A stretch of DNA of 64,000 nucleotides, from NCBI RefSeq assembly GCF_030506255.1, contig NZ_CP113431.1, positions 3,731,001 to 3,795,000 on the forward strand. Direction: 5' to 3'. This DNA is from Nocardioides sp. Arc9.136. GTDB taxonomy: Bacteria > Actinomycetota > Actinomycetes > Propionibacteriales > Nocardioidaceae. Of the stretch, positions 9,240-18,714 are shown one piece after another. Within the stretch, counting starts at the first letter, position 1. Each line of letters starts with the position of its first letter. The position numbers were made by a program, and so were the translations under genes. The notes beneath the pieces are model-generated. The model was not told the origin of the DNA. It ran no database searches and saw only the letters and a program-made list of their open reading frames with translations.

Positions 9240-10345
9240 CCGTCGAGCTGAACTCTCAGGAACTCCACGGTCCGCCGCATCGAGTCCTCGAAGCGCGGCC
9301 CGAACGCGTGCCCCTCCCCCTCGTAGACCTGCAGCCGCGCGTCCGCGCCGGCCTCGCGCAGCAGCCGGTGCGAGGTCCGCGTCCAGGCGATCGGGCAGGT
9401 GTCGTCGGCGGTGCCGTGCAGCATCAGCACCGGCTCGGTGACCCGGTCGAAGAACGTGCGGGAGGAGAGGTCGCGGTAGAACGCCGGGTTCTCCTGCGGG
9501 GTGCCGAAGCGGTCGTAGTAGCGCGCCAGCTCCTCGGGCCGGTTCGGCTCGGTGAACTGGCGGATGTTGTCGACGAACCGCGAGCTGACCGACGCGAAGA
9601 CCACCGCGGCGTCGACCAGGCCGGGCTCGGCGACCAGCGCGTTGAGCGTGACCCCGCCGCCCATCGAGCGGCCGAGCATGGCGAGGCGGTCGGTGTCGAC
9701 GTACGCCTCCCGCTCCAGGGCCCTGACCGCCCCGATCGCGTCGCGGGTGTAGACCAGCCGGCTCTCCCGGCCGACGTCGTCGACGGGGTCGGAGCCGGCG
9801 TGGCCGCGGTAGTCGGTGTGCAGGACGACGAAGCCGTTCGACGCCAGCCACTCCTGCTCGCGGGAGAGCCCGCGGCCGAGGGTGTAGATCGCGGGGTCGA
9901 TGTAACCGTGGTTGAGCACGACCGCCGGGAACGGCCCCTTCCCGCGGGGCACGAGCAGCTCGCCGGAGACCACCGCGCCGTCGACGGTGTACGTCGCCGA
10001 CCAGCTGCGCCAGCGGTCGGTCGACGCCAGCGGCTGGACGCGGCGGAGGCGGCCGGCCTCGACCTCCTCGCGCATCAGCGCCGGCAGCGAGACCCGGCTG
10101 CGGACCGGGGGCAGCGCCTCCGGTCCGGCGCCCGACGACGCCGATCCAGACGCCGACGCCGACGCCGATCCCGGCGCGGACGGCGTGGCCGTGGCCGAGG
10201 TGGTGGGCGTGCCGGAGGGCACCGGCGTCGCGGGCGGGGTGGTCTCGGTCGGCCCGCCACCGGGGTCGTGCGCCGGCTCGTCGCTGCACGCGGCGAGCGG
10301 GACCGCGAGGACCGCGGTGAGCACGAGCGCGACGAGCCTGCTCAC
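9236..10345 (-). CDS. Secreted lipoprotein alpha/beta hydrolase
   Basis: 369 aa. A lipoprotein signal peptide ends in LAAC (Cys about residue 20), followed by a Thr/Ser/Ala/Gly low-complexity linker (about 25-75). The hydrolase domain of the S9/dienelactone-hydrolase type has VVLNHGYIDP, the nucleophile elbow GRSMGGG, the acid in HGTADDTCPI and the catalytic His in GEGHAFG. The GTG start overlaps the xdhC stop (GTGA), so an extracytoplasmic esterase or peptidase is translated as part of a molybdoenzyme maturation operon. Its substrate is unknown and this placement is unusual. Confidence 0.87.
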   Translation of the reverse strand: MSRLVALVLTAVLAVPLAACSDEPAHDPGGGPTETTPPATPVPSGTPTTSATATPSAPGSASASASGSASSGAGPEALPPVRSRVSLPALMREEVEAGRLRRVQPLASTDRWRSWSATYTVDGAVVSGELLVPRGKGPFPAVVLNHGYIDPAIYTLGRGLSREQEWLASNGFVVLHTDYRGHAGSDPVDDVGRESRLVYTRDAIGAVRALEREAYVDTDRLAMLGRSMGGGVTLNALVAEPGLVDAAVVFASVSSRFVDNIRQFTEPNRPEELARYYDRFGTPQENPAFYRDLSSRTFFDRVTEPVLMLHGTADDTCPIAWTRTSHRLLREAGADARLQVYEGEGHAFGPRFEDSMRRTVEFLRVQLDG

Positions 10346-11460
10346 CGGTGGATCCTGCCCTCGGTGCGCGCGAGCGGCTCCCCCGAGCCGCCCCAGCGGC
10401 CGGCGATGATCTCCGCGGCGATGCTGACGGCCGTCTCCTCGGGCGTCCGGGCGCCGAGGTCGAGGCCGATCGGGCTGTGCAGGCGCGCCAGCTCCTCCTC
10501 GGTGACTCCTGCCTCGCGGAGCCGCTCGAGCCGGTCGTCGTGGGTGCGCCGCGAGCCCATCGCCCCGATGTAGGCGACCTCGGGCAGGCGCAGCGCCACC
10601 TCGAGCAGCGGCACGTCGAACTTCGGGTCGTGGGTCAGCACCGTGACCACGGTGCGCCCGTCGACCCGGCCGGCCTGCTGCTCGGCGCGCAGGTAGCGGT
10701 GCGGCCAGTCCACGACCACCTCGTCGGCGTCGGGGAACCGGGTCGCGGTCGCGAAGACGGGGCGGGCGTCGCACACGGTGACGTGGTAGCCGAGGAACGC
10801 CCCGACCCGGGCCACCGCCGCCGCGAAGTCGATCGCGCCGAAGACGAGCATCCGCGGCTTCGGCGCGAAGGCCCACACGAAGACCCGCATCCCCTCCCCG
10901 CGGCGCTCGCCGTCGGGCCCGTAGGTCAGCACGCCGCTGTGGCCGGCGGCGAGCAGGCCGAGCGCGTCGTCGCGGACCGCGTCGTCGGCGCGCGGCGAGC
11001 CGAGCGAGGCGCTCGCCGCGGCGTCGGGCCGCAGCAGCGCGCGCCGGCCCACCCGGTCGGGGTCGGGGTGCTCGATGACGGTGGCGACCGCGACGGGCCG
11101 GCCGGCCTCGAGGTCCTCGGCCACCTCGGCGAGCTCGGGGAACGTCGCGCGCGAGACCTTCTCGACGTACACGTCGAGGATGCCACCGCAGGTCAGCCCG
11201 ACCGCGAACGCGTCGTCGTCGGAGACGCCGTACCGCTCCAGCACCGGCTCGCCGGACTCCACGACCGTCTGCGCCAGGTCGTAGACCGCGCCCTCGACGC
11301 AGCCGCCGGAGACCGACCCGACGGCCGTGCCGTCCGGGCCGACCAGCATCGACGCGCCCGGGGGCCGCGGCGCGGACCGGAAGGTCGCCACCACGGTGCC
11401 GACGCCAACCTCCTCGCCGGCCTCCCACCACGACATCAGCTCCGGCAGGACCTCACGCAC
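10342..11460 (-). CDS. xdhC: XdhC/CoxI family molybdenum-hydroxylase maturation protein
   Basis: 372 aa with the N-terminal XdhC/CoxI domain (GTVVATFRSAPRPPGASM, SVSGGCVEGAVYD, LTCGGILDVYVE) and the C-terminal Rossmann-like XdhC_C domain (MLVFGAIDFAAAVARVGAFLGYHVTVCDARPVFA; YIGAMGSRRTH). XdhC binds molybdenum cofactor and oversees its sulfuration and insertion into xanthine-dehydrogenase-type enzymes; CoxI/CoxF are homologues. It overlaps coxE by 8 bp upstream and the hydrolase by 4 bp downstream. The likely client is the CoxSLM enzyme 6 kb downstream on the same strand. Confidence 0.92.
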   Translation of the reverse strand: MREVLPELMSWWEAGEEVGVGTVVATFRSAPRPPGASMLVGPDGTAVGSVSGGCVEGAVYDLAQTVVESGEPVLERYGVSDDDAFAVGLTCGGILDVYVEKVSRATFPELAEVAEDLEAGRPVAVATVIEHPDPDRVGRRALLRPDAAASASLGSPRADDAVRDDALGLLAAGHSGVLTYGPDGERRGEGMRVFVWAFAPKPRMLVFGAIDFAAAVARVGAFLGYHVTVCDARPVFATATRFPDADEVVVDWPHRYLRAEQQAGRVDGRTVVTVLTHDPKFDVPLLEVALRLPEVAYIGAMGSRRTHDDRLERLREAGVTEEELARLHSPIGLDLGARTPEETAVSIAAEIIAGRWGGSGEPLARTEGRIHR

Positions 11461-12580
11461 CGGCGACCACCTCCACGACCTCGGCGTACGTCGCGAGCGA
11501 GTGCCCGGCGACGAAGTCGTCGAGGTACGGCAGCACCGCGACGACCCCCTGCTGCACCGGCTCGTAGCCGGCCTTCCCGCGGTGCGGGTTGACCCACACC
11601 AGCCGGTGGGCCACCCGCCCGAGCCGCTCGACCTGCTCGGCCAGCAGCGTGGTGTCGCCGCGCTCCCAGCCGTCGCTGAAGATCACCACGACCGCGCCGC
11701 GGGCCATGCCGCGGCGTCCCCAGCGGGTGAGGAAGGTCTGCAGGTTCTCCCCCAGCCGGGTGCCGCCGGACCAGTCCGGGACCGTGTCCCCGGCCGCGAC
11801 GAGCGCCCGCTCGGTGTCGCGCAGGCGCAGCGCACGGGTGACGTGGGTGAGCCGGGTGCCCAGCGTGAACGTCTCGACCGTGCCGGGCGCGGCCTGGGTG
11901 AACCGGTGCGCCAGGCGCAGCAGCGCGTCGGCGTACCCGCTCATCGAGCCCGACACGTCCACCAGCAGCACCACCCGACGGGGACGGGTCGCGCGGCGGC
12001 GGTGCACGACCTCGGCCGGCTCCCCCATCCGGCGCAGGCTCGCCCGCAACGTGCGCGCGGCGTCGACGTCGCCGCGGTGCCAGGACCGCTGCCGGGCGCT
12101 GCGCCGGTGCGGCGCGCGCGGGCGCAGGGTCGCGAAGAGCGCGTTGAGCCGGGCCCGCTCGGCGGCGGAGAGCGCCGCGACGTCGCGGTGGCGCAGCACC
12201 TCGGCGTCGCTGGCCATCGCCCGGACCACGTCGGTGTCGGCCTCGTCGGCACCGCCGGGGCTGTCGGGACCGTCGGTCAGCGGGAGCTCGGAGTACGTCG
12301 TGGTGGCCGGCGGGGCGGGCCGGGGGCGCGGCAGGCCGGTGCGGTGGTCGAACCACGCCGCGAAGACCTGGTCGTGGCGCAGCAAGTCCTCCGGGCCGGC
12401 GCACAGGGTGGCCCGGCCGGCGGCGCGGGTGCCCTCCTCGGAGGCCCCCAGCAGCGCGACCGCGTCGAGGAACTGCTGCGCGCGGTCCTGGGTGACGCCC
12501 ACGCCGGCCGCCCGCAGCGCGCGGGTGAACCCGAGCAGCACCTCGTCGGCGTCGTGCACGACCTCCGTCGCGGTCGTCAC
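11453..12580 (-). CDS. coxE: CoxE-like VWA domain protein
   Basis: 375 aa. A helical N-terminal half is followed by a von Willebrand A domain with the MIDAS motif DVSGSMS (residues 208-214), then TRLGENL and FSDGWERGD for the remaining metal ligands. CoxE partners the MoxR ATPase CoxD in building the active site of CO dehydrogenase-type enzymes. The ATG overlaps the coxD stop by 4 bp, the standard coxD-coxE coupling. Confidence 0.9.
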   Translation of the reverse strand: MTTATEVVHDADEVLLGFTRALRAAGVGVTQDRAQQFLDAVALLGASEEGTRAAGRATLCAGPEDLLRHDQVFAAWFDHRTGLPRPRPAPPATTTYSELPLTDGPDSPGGADEADTDVVRAMASDAEVLRHRDVAALSAAERARLNALFATLRPRAPHRRSARQRSWHRGDVDAARTLRASLRRMGEPAEVVHRRRATRPRRVVLLVDVSGSMSGYADALLRLAHRFTQAAPGTVETFTLGTRLTHVTRALRLRDTERALVAAGDTVPDWSGGTRLGENLQTFLTRWGRRGMARGAVVVIFSDGWERGDTTLLAEQVERLGRVAHRLVWVNPHRGKAGYEPVQQGVVAVLPYLDDFVAGHSLATYAEVVEVVAGA

Positions 12581-13482
12581 GGGGCGAGCACCCGGTCCAG
12601 GGCGGCGCGCACGCGGTCGGCGTCCTCGCGGTACTTCACCAGCGCGCCGAGGCTCGCGGCCGCCGTCGCGAGGTCCAGCTCGGTGGTGCCGAGGTGGTGC
12701 AGCGCGCGGGCCCAGTCGAGGGTCTCCGCGACGCCCGGCGGCTTGACCAGGCCGGTGTCGGCGCGCAGCCGCTGCACGACCTCGACGACCTGCCGGGTCA
12801 GCGTCTCCGCGACCTCCGGCGCCCGCGACCGCACGATCGCCACCTCGCGCTCCAGCGCCGGGTGGTCGATCCAGTGGTAGAGGCAGCGCCGCTTGAGCGC
12901 GTCGTGCAGCTCGCGGGTGCGGTTGGAGGTGAGCACCACGACGGGCGGCACCGCGGCCCGCACGGTGCCCAGCTCGGGGATCGTCACCTGGTAGGTCGAG
13001 AGCACCTCGAGCAGGAACGCCTCGAACTCGTCGTCGGCGCGGTCGACCTCGTCGACCAGCAGCACCGCCGGGCTCTGCTGCAGCGCCGCCAGCACCGGGC
13101 GGGCGAGCAGGAACCGCTCGTCGTACAGGCTCTTCTCTGCCTCCTCAGCCCCGCCCGCGCCGGCGGCGGCAGCCCCGCCGGTGGCCTCGAGCGCGCGGAG
13201 GTGCAGCACCTGGCGGGGGAAGTCCCAGTCGTAGAGGGCCTGCGTGGCGTCGATGCCCTCGTAGCACTGCAGGCGCACCAGGGGGAGCCCCAGCGCCTCG
13301 GCCACCGCCTCGGCGAGCGCGGTCTTGCCGGTCCCGGGCTCGCCCTCGAGGAGCAGGGGCCGGCCCATCTTCAGGGCGAGGAAGGTGACGGTCGCGAGCT
13401 CGGGGTCGCAGAGGTAGCCGGTCGCACCGAGCCGCTCCGCGACGTCACCGAGCTCGAGCGCTTCCGACGTGACGGCTGACAT
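12577..13482 (-). CDS. coxD: CoxD-like MoxR family AAA+ ATPase
   Basis: 301 aa MoxR ATPase: Walker A GEPGTGKT (47-54), Walker B LLVDEVDRADDEFE (141-154), sensor VLTSNRTREL and an Ala/Gly-rich insert around residues 101-113. CoxD is the chaperone ATPase needed for maturation of the [CuSMoO2] site in form I enzymes; form II clusters carry homologues too. It is the first gene of the maturation operon. TAGCCT (13494-13489) lies 6 nt before the ATG, consistent with a leaderless transcript. Confidence 0.9.
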   Translation of the reverse strand: MSAVTSEALELGDVAERLGATGYLCDPELATVTFLALKMGRPLLLEGEPGTGKTALAEAVAEALGLPLVRLQCYEGIDATQALYDWDFPRQVLHLRALEATGGAAAAGAGGAEEAEKSLYDERFLLARPVLAALQQSPAVLLVDEVDRADDEFEAFLLEVLSTYQVTIPELGTVRAAVPPVVVLTSNRTRELHDALKRRCLYHWIDHPALEREVAIVRSRAPEVAETLTRQVVEVVQRLRADTGLVKPPGVAETLDWARALHHLGTTELDLATAAASLGALVKYREDADRVRAALDRVLAP

Positions 13483-13532
13483 GTGCCGAGGCTACGACGG
13501 GCCTGTTGGGGGCCGGTTGGTTGACTCCCCTC

Positions 13533-13859
13533 ATGAGCGCCGGAGCGGACGACCGGAACCGCCGGCTGGAGCGGACCATCCTCGACCTGCTGGCCCAGCG
13601 CGACGAGGGGAGGACCATCTGCCCCTCCGACGCCGCCCGCGCGGTGTGGGGCGCCGAGCGGCCGGAGGGCGGTGATCCCGAGGGGTGGCGGGGGCTGATG
13701 GAGCCGGCCCGCCAGGCGGCCCAGCGCTTGGTCGAGGCCGGCGAGGTCGAGGTCACCCAGCGGGGCGAGGTCGTCGCCCTGCCGACGGCCCGGGGACCGG
13801 TCCGGATCCGGCGCGCCCGGCCCGGGGACGGCACGCCTCAGCGCGAGTCGACGTCCTGA
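13533..13859 (+). CDS. DUF3253 domain protein
   Basis: 108 aa matching the DUF3253 pattern almost end to end: ILDLLAQRDEGRTICPSDAARAVWG, then WRGLMEPARQAAQRLVEAGEVEVTQRGEVV and GPVRIRRARP. The fold is a predicted winged helix of unknown role. The chosen ATG gives MSAGADDRN; an upstream in-frame GTG is less likely. The 3' end overlaps the convergent mocA-like gene by 22 bp. Confidence 0.75.
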   Translation: MSAGADDRNRRLERTILDLLAQRDEGRTICPSDAARAVWGAERPEGGDPEGWRGLMEPARQAAQRLVEAGEVEVTQRGEVVALPTARGPVRIRRARPGDGTPQRESTS

Positions 13860-14371
13860 CCGGTGGCCAGGTCGCCGCACTCGACCAGCACCACGTCGCG
13901 TCCGGCGAGGTAGCCCTTCGCCCCGCTGTCGCCGCCGGTCGCGGCCAGCACGCCGGGCCAGTGCTCGCGGCCGAGCAGCACCGGGTGGCCGGGACGGCCG
14001 TCGTACGCCGCCCGGGCCAGGACGGCGGCGCCCGCCCGGGCCGCGACCCGGGCGACGACCTCGGGGGTGAGGTCGGGGAGGTCGACGAGCGTGACCAGGG
14101 CGGCGTCGGCACGGGGATCGGCCGCCGCCAGGCCGGTCCGCAGCGACGCCGACATCCCCGCCGACCAGTCGTCGGCCACGACGTACGCCGTGCCCGGCGG
14201 CAGCAGCGCGACCGCGTCGTCCGCGCGGGCCCCGAGGACGGCCGTGACCCGGTCGCAGCCACCCTCGGCCAGCAGGTGGACCGCGCGGGCGAGCCAGTCG
14301 TCGACCAGCGCCTTGGGCGTGCCCATCCGGCTGCCCGCGCCGGCGGCGAGGACGATCCCGTGCAGCACCAT
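13838..14371 (-). CDS. mocA: MobA/MocA-type nucleotidyltransferase, probable molybdenum cofactor cytidylyltransferase
   Basis: 177 aa with the NTP-transferase signature VLAAGAGSRMGTPKAL (residues 7-22), a conserved GGCDRVTAVLGA strand and the VTLVDLPDLTPE metal-binding loop. MocA makes the cytosine dinucleotide form of molybdopterin used by CoxL-type enzymes, which fits the adjacent cox maturation genes. It begins 7 nt after the stop of the anti-sigma-like gene, so it is probably co-transcribed with the ECF pair. MobA or another sugar nucleotidyltransferase cannot be excluded. Confidence 0.75.
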   Translation of the reverse strand: MVLHGIVLAAGAGSRMGTPKALVDDWLARAVHLLAEGGCDRVTAVLGARADDAVALLPPGTAYVVADDWSAGMSASLRTGLAAADPRADAALVTLVDLPDLTPEVVARVAARAGAAVLARAAYDGRPGHPVLLGREHWPGVLAATGGDSGAKGYLAGRDVVLVECGDLATGQDVDSR

Positions 14372-14378
14372 CCCCGCG

Positions 14379-15080
14379 TCAGCCGCCGAACGCCTGCTCG
14401 TAGAGCGCCTGCAGGTCCGGCGCGGCCGGTCCGCTGAAGCCGCACACCGAGACCGCGCCGTCGGTGGCCGAGACGAGGTACTCCCCGCCCTCACGGAACT
14501 CGACCGCGCCCACGAGCAGCTGCATCTGCTCCGGCGGCGCCTCGACCCGGACCTCGTCGGCCGCGGCGCCGGCGTACTGCTCCTCGACCGCGAGCGTGAC
14601 GGTCTCCTCGTCGACCTGCTCGACGGTGCCGAGGAACGCCACCTCCTGGGTGGCCAGCGCCTCGGCCGTGGGCACCATGCAGCGCCCGGTGGTGGCGGCG
14701 GGGGCGGCCAGGGTGAGGAGGGACGGCTCGGCGGGCTCGGACGGCTCGGACGGCTGGGACGGGTCGGCGGTCTCGCTGCTGCCGTCGCCCGCCGTCGGCG
14801 TCCGGTCCTCGTCGTCGCCGGTCGTGGCCGCGAACACCACGCCGCCGACGACCACCACCGCGGCGGCGGCCGCGAGCCAGGTCAGGGAGGTACGACGACC
14901 GCCGGGGTCGGTGGTCGGCTGCTCGGACGTGGGGTGCTCGGACGTGGGGTGCTCGGTGGTCATCGTCGCCTCCAGGAGTCGGGCCACCCGGTCGGGATCG
15001 GCCGGGGCGAGGGAGGCGGCCGGGTCGGTGGCGCGCAGCCGCTCGCGCAGCTGCGGGTCGTCGTCGAACGGTTCGCTCAT
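14379..15080 (-). CDS. Single-pass membrane protein, probable anti-sigma-like partner of the ECF factor
   Basis: 233 aa. A short acidic cytoplasmic part (1-63) with HPTSE repeats is followed by one TM helix (about 64-86, LTWLAAAAAVVVVGGVVFAA), a Ser/Pro/Glu-rich linker and an extracytoplasmic domain with two Cys (in GRCMVP and SVCGFSG) that could form a disulfide. There is no classical zinc-binding HxxxCxxC motif. Its ATG overlaps the sigma-factor stop (ATGA), which is the main reason for calling it a sigma partner. Confidence 0.65.
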   Translation of the reverse strand: MSEPFDDDPQLRERLRATDPAASLAPADPDRVARLLEATMTTEHPTSEHPTSEQPTTDPGGRRTSLTWLAAAAAVVVVGGVVFAATTGDDEDRTPTAGDGSSETADPSQPSEPSEPAEPSLLTLAAPAATTGRCMVPTAEALATQEVAFLGTVEQVDEETVTLAVEEQYAGAAADEVRVEAPPEQMQLLVGAVEFREGGEYLVSATDGAVSVCGFSGPAAPDLQALYEQAFGG

Positions 15081-15613
15081 GACCTGCTCCTCCCTCTCGT
15101 CCCCTCATGTCCGGCAGCGGCGTCGATCTTTCGCAGCTCGTCCCTGAGCTTCTGGCGGGCGCGGTGGAGCCGGATGCTGACGGCGTTCGGGGTCAGCCCC
15201 AGCACGGTGGCGATCTCGCCGGGGCCCAGCTGCTCCCAGGCCCACAGGCGGAGCAGCTCGGCGTCCTCGGCGCGGAGCGCGGCGAGCGCCTCCTCCAGCG
15301 GCAGGTCGGCCTCTCCGCCGACCGGCCCCGTGGTCGTCGCGGGCGGGTCGAGCGCGGCCACCTTGCCGGCGACCCGTCGTTGGCGCCGGGCGCTGCGCTC
15401 GGCGTTGGCCAGGGCGTGGCGCGCCACGGCGTACGCCCACGGCAGCGGGTCCTCCGGCAGGTCCTCCAGCCGCCGCCAGCAGACCAGCAGCGTCTCGGAG
15501 AGGACGTCGTCGGCGGTCGCGGCGTCGGTGCGCCGCGCGAGGAACCGGCGCAGCGGCTCGACCAGCCCGGGCGCCAGCGCCTCGAACCTCGCCCTGCGGC
15601 TCTCGGCATCCAC
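15077..15613 (-). CDS. ECF RNA polymerase sigma factor
   Basis: 178 aa. Region 2 is seen in LVEPLRRFLARRTDAATADDVLSETLLVCWRRLEDLP and AYAVARHALAN; region 4 is the helix-turn-helix LRAEDAELLRLWAWEQLGPGEIATVLGLTPNAVSIRLHRARQKLR. The GTG start is chosen because it matches the usual N-terminal length; longer frames run through an inverted repeat. GAGGG before the start lies in the 3' arm of a predicted hairpin. Its targets are unknown. Confidence 0.88.
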   Translation of the reverse strand: MDAESRRARFEALAPGLVEPLRRFLARRTDAATADDVLSETLLVCWRRLEDLPEDPLPWAYAVARHALANAERSARRQRRVAGKVAALDPPATTTGPVGGEADLPLEEALAALRAEDAELLRLWAWEQLGPGEIATVLGLTPNAVSIRLHRARQKLRDELRKIDAAAGHEGTRGRSRS

Positions 15614-15620
15614 GGGACCA

Positions 15621-15694
15621 CCCTCGCACGGCGCTCCGCGAGGGGGTCGTGTGCCCGAGGACGCGTCCGGCCGCGTCGTGGGGCACACGACCCC
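15621..15694 (-). promoter_or_regulatory. Inverted repeats upstream of the ECF sigma gene, one covering the ribosome-binding site
   Basis: Two nested structures precede the GTG. CCCTCGC (15621-15627) and GCGAGGG (15638-15644) form a hairpin that includes the putative Shine-Dalgarno. GGGGTCGTGTGCCC (15643-15656) pairs perfectly with GGGCACACGACCCC (15681-15694) across 24 nt. They may be an operator, an RNA hairpin controlling translation, or a read-through terminator; the sequence alone does not decide. Confidence 0.45.
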
Positions 15695-15712
15695 GGCAGC
15701 CCCCGGAGACGA

Positions 15713-15746
15713 CAGCAGGGCCCCCGCCTGAGCGGGGGCCCTGCTG
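15713..15746 (-). terminator. groEL terminator
   Basis: Perfect 15-bp stem (CAGCAGGGCCCCCGC and its complement) with a CTGA loop, 48 bp after the groEL stop. There is no T-tract, as is common for actinobacterial terminators. It separates groEL from the sigma-factor gene on the same strand. Confidence 0.8.
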
Positions 15747-15794
15747 GTGGTGCGGGTGGTGCCGAGTGGTGCTGGTGCTACGAGGGGGCTGGAC

Positions 15795-17534
<1,740 letters not shown>

Positions 17535-17554
17535 TCAGCTGGCACCGATCCGGT

Positions 17555-17616
17555 TTGTCACTCTCGTGCTGAGAGTGCCAACCCCATGTTTAGCACTCGC
17601 CCCAGGCGAGTGCAAG
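17555..17616 (-). promoter_or_regulatory. Tandem CIRCE operators and groEL promoter
   Basis: CIRCE consensus TTAGCACTC-N9-GAGTGCTAA is matched twice: 17555-17581 (TTGTCACTC-N9-GAGTGCCAA) and 17590-17616 (TTAGCACTC-N9-GAGTGCAAG), 8 bp apart. On the minus strand TTGCAC (17615-17610), a 17-nt spacer and TAAACA (17592-17587) form a promoter whose -35 lies inside one CIRCE and whose -10 overlaps its edge. HrcA repression released on heat shock is therefore expected. The leader to groEL is about 130-160 nt. Confidence 0.88.
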
Positions 17617-17654
17617 AACAGTCCGGCCCTGGTCACCCTGCGGCCGGAGCGCTG

Positions 17655-18512
17655 TCACCGCGCCGCGAGGACCGACCCGACGAGGTCCGCGAACGGCCCC
17701 GCCAGCCCCGGCAGCACGTCGAGGTAGAGCCCGGGCTCGATCAGCTCCAGCTCGCTGACCACCCAGGCGCCGTCGAGCTGAACCAGGTCCACCCGTGCGT
17801 ACGCCGGCGGGCCGGCCAGCAGCCGGCCGGCGGCCGCGACCGCGGCGCGGGCGACGTCGGCCCGGGCCGGGTCGACCTCCACGGCGACCGAGCTGCCGCC
17901 GTACAGCTCGTGCACGCGGACCTCCGACCCGCTCGGCCGCTTGTCGACCTGGCCGACCACCCGGCCGTCGAGGACCCACACCGAGGACTCCCCCACCGTC
18001 CGGACCGAGGCCACCAGCGGCTGCACGACCCATGGTCCGGCGACGAGCCCCTCCAGGCGCGGGTCGTCGGTGCGCTCGGCGACCACCACGCCGACCCCGC
18101 CCGCCCCGGTCCGGGGCTTGACCACGACCGCGCCCCACCGGTCGAGCGCCTCCTGCAGACCCACCCTCAGCCCGCGGTCGTCGAGCAGCGCGGTGGGGAC
18201 GACCGGGACCTCGCGGCCCAGCTCGAGCAGGTAGGCCTTGTCGGCGTTCCAGGCGACCAGGTCGCTGCCGTGCAGCACCCGCGTGCTGCGCTCGACTCCG
18301 CGCAGCCAGGCCAGGAACTCGGCGTACCGGCGCTGGTAGTCCCACGTCGAGCGCAGCACCACCAGGTCGGCGGCGGCCCAGTCGACGTCCGGGTCGTCCC
18401 AGACCGCCCACCGGGCCTCGACCCCCCGCTCGGCGAGGGCGGTCACGAGCAGCTCGCCGCCCTCCTCGCCCTCGGGGAGCAGGGAGAACGTCGCCAGGAG
18501 GACGTGCGTCAC
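17655..18512 (-). CDS. ATP-grasp domain protein
   Basis: 285 aa. The pattern is that of small ATP-grasp ligases: an N-terminal pre-ATP-grasp part ([20 protein letters not shown]), the ATP-binding [17 protein letters not shown] strand-loop, [23 protein letters not shown], and a metal-ligand segment [26 protein letters not shown]. It resembles glutathione-synthetase-like ligases that join a carboxylate to an amine or thiol; no substrate can be named. The GTG start overlaps the stop of a 33-codon upstream ORF (GTGA), suggesting coupled translation. Confidence 0.8.
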   Translation of the reverse strand: MTHVLLATFSLLPEGEEGGELLVTALAERGVEARWAVWDDPDVDWAAADLVVLRSTWDYQRRYAEFLAWLRGVERSTRVLHGSDLVAWNADKAYLLELGREVPVVPTALLDDRGLRVGLQEALDRWGAVVVKPRTGAGGVGVVVAERTDDPRLEGLVAGPWVVQPLVASVRTVGESSVWVLDGRVVGQVDKRPSGSEVRVHELYGGSSVAVEVDPARADVARAAVAAAGRLLAGPPAYARVDLVQLDGAWVVSELELIEPGLYLDVLPGLAGPFADLVGSVLAAR

Positions 18513-18610
18513 CGGCCGGTCAGCCCCTTGACGCGTGCCGGCAGCGCGACGACCGCCCGCGGGCTCTCCCGGTGCTCGCTCACGACTTCCTCCAGGGTCC
18601 GGTTCGTCAC
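18509..18610 (-). CDS. 33-aa leader ORF coupled to the ATP-grasp gene
   Basis: GTG-started frame encoding MTNRTLEEVVSEHRESPRAV and a short basic end ([11 protein letters not shown]). TAAGGT (18623-18618) sits 7 nt before the GTG, the geometry of a leaderless actinobacterial promoter, and the stop overlaps the ATP-grasp GTG. No homologue is recognised. It could be a functional small protein or a leader that delivers ribosomes to the ATP-grasp start. Confidence 0.45.
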   Translation of the reverse strand: MTNRTLEEVVSEHRESPRAVVALPARVKGLTGR

Positions 18611-18667
18611 GGCGACGACCTTAGGGCGCCGGCGCACCCAGGTGTCGACCGCCCGCGCAAGCCACGA

Positions 18668-18699
18668 CGCAGGCCCGGACCATCTGGTCCGGGCCTGCG
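18668..18699 (-). terminator. Terminator of the nucleobase permease gene
   Basis: Perfect 15-bp stem (CGCAGGCCCGGACCA and complement) with a 2-nt centre, 15 bp after the permease stop and before the leaderless promoter of the ATP-grasp unit. No T-tract. Confidence 0.75.
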
Positions 18700-18714
18700 C
18701 GAGGACGGAGGCGC

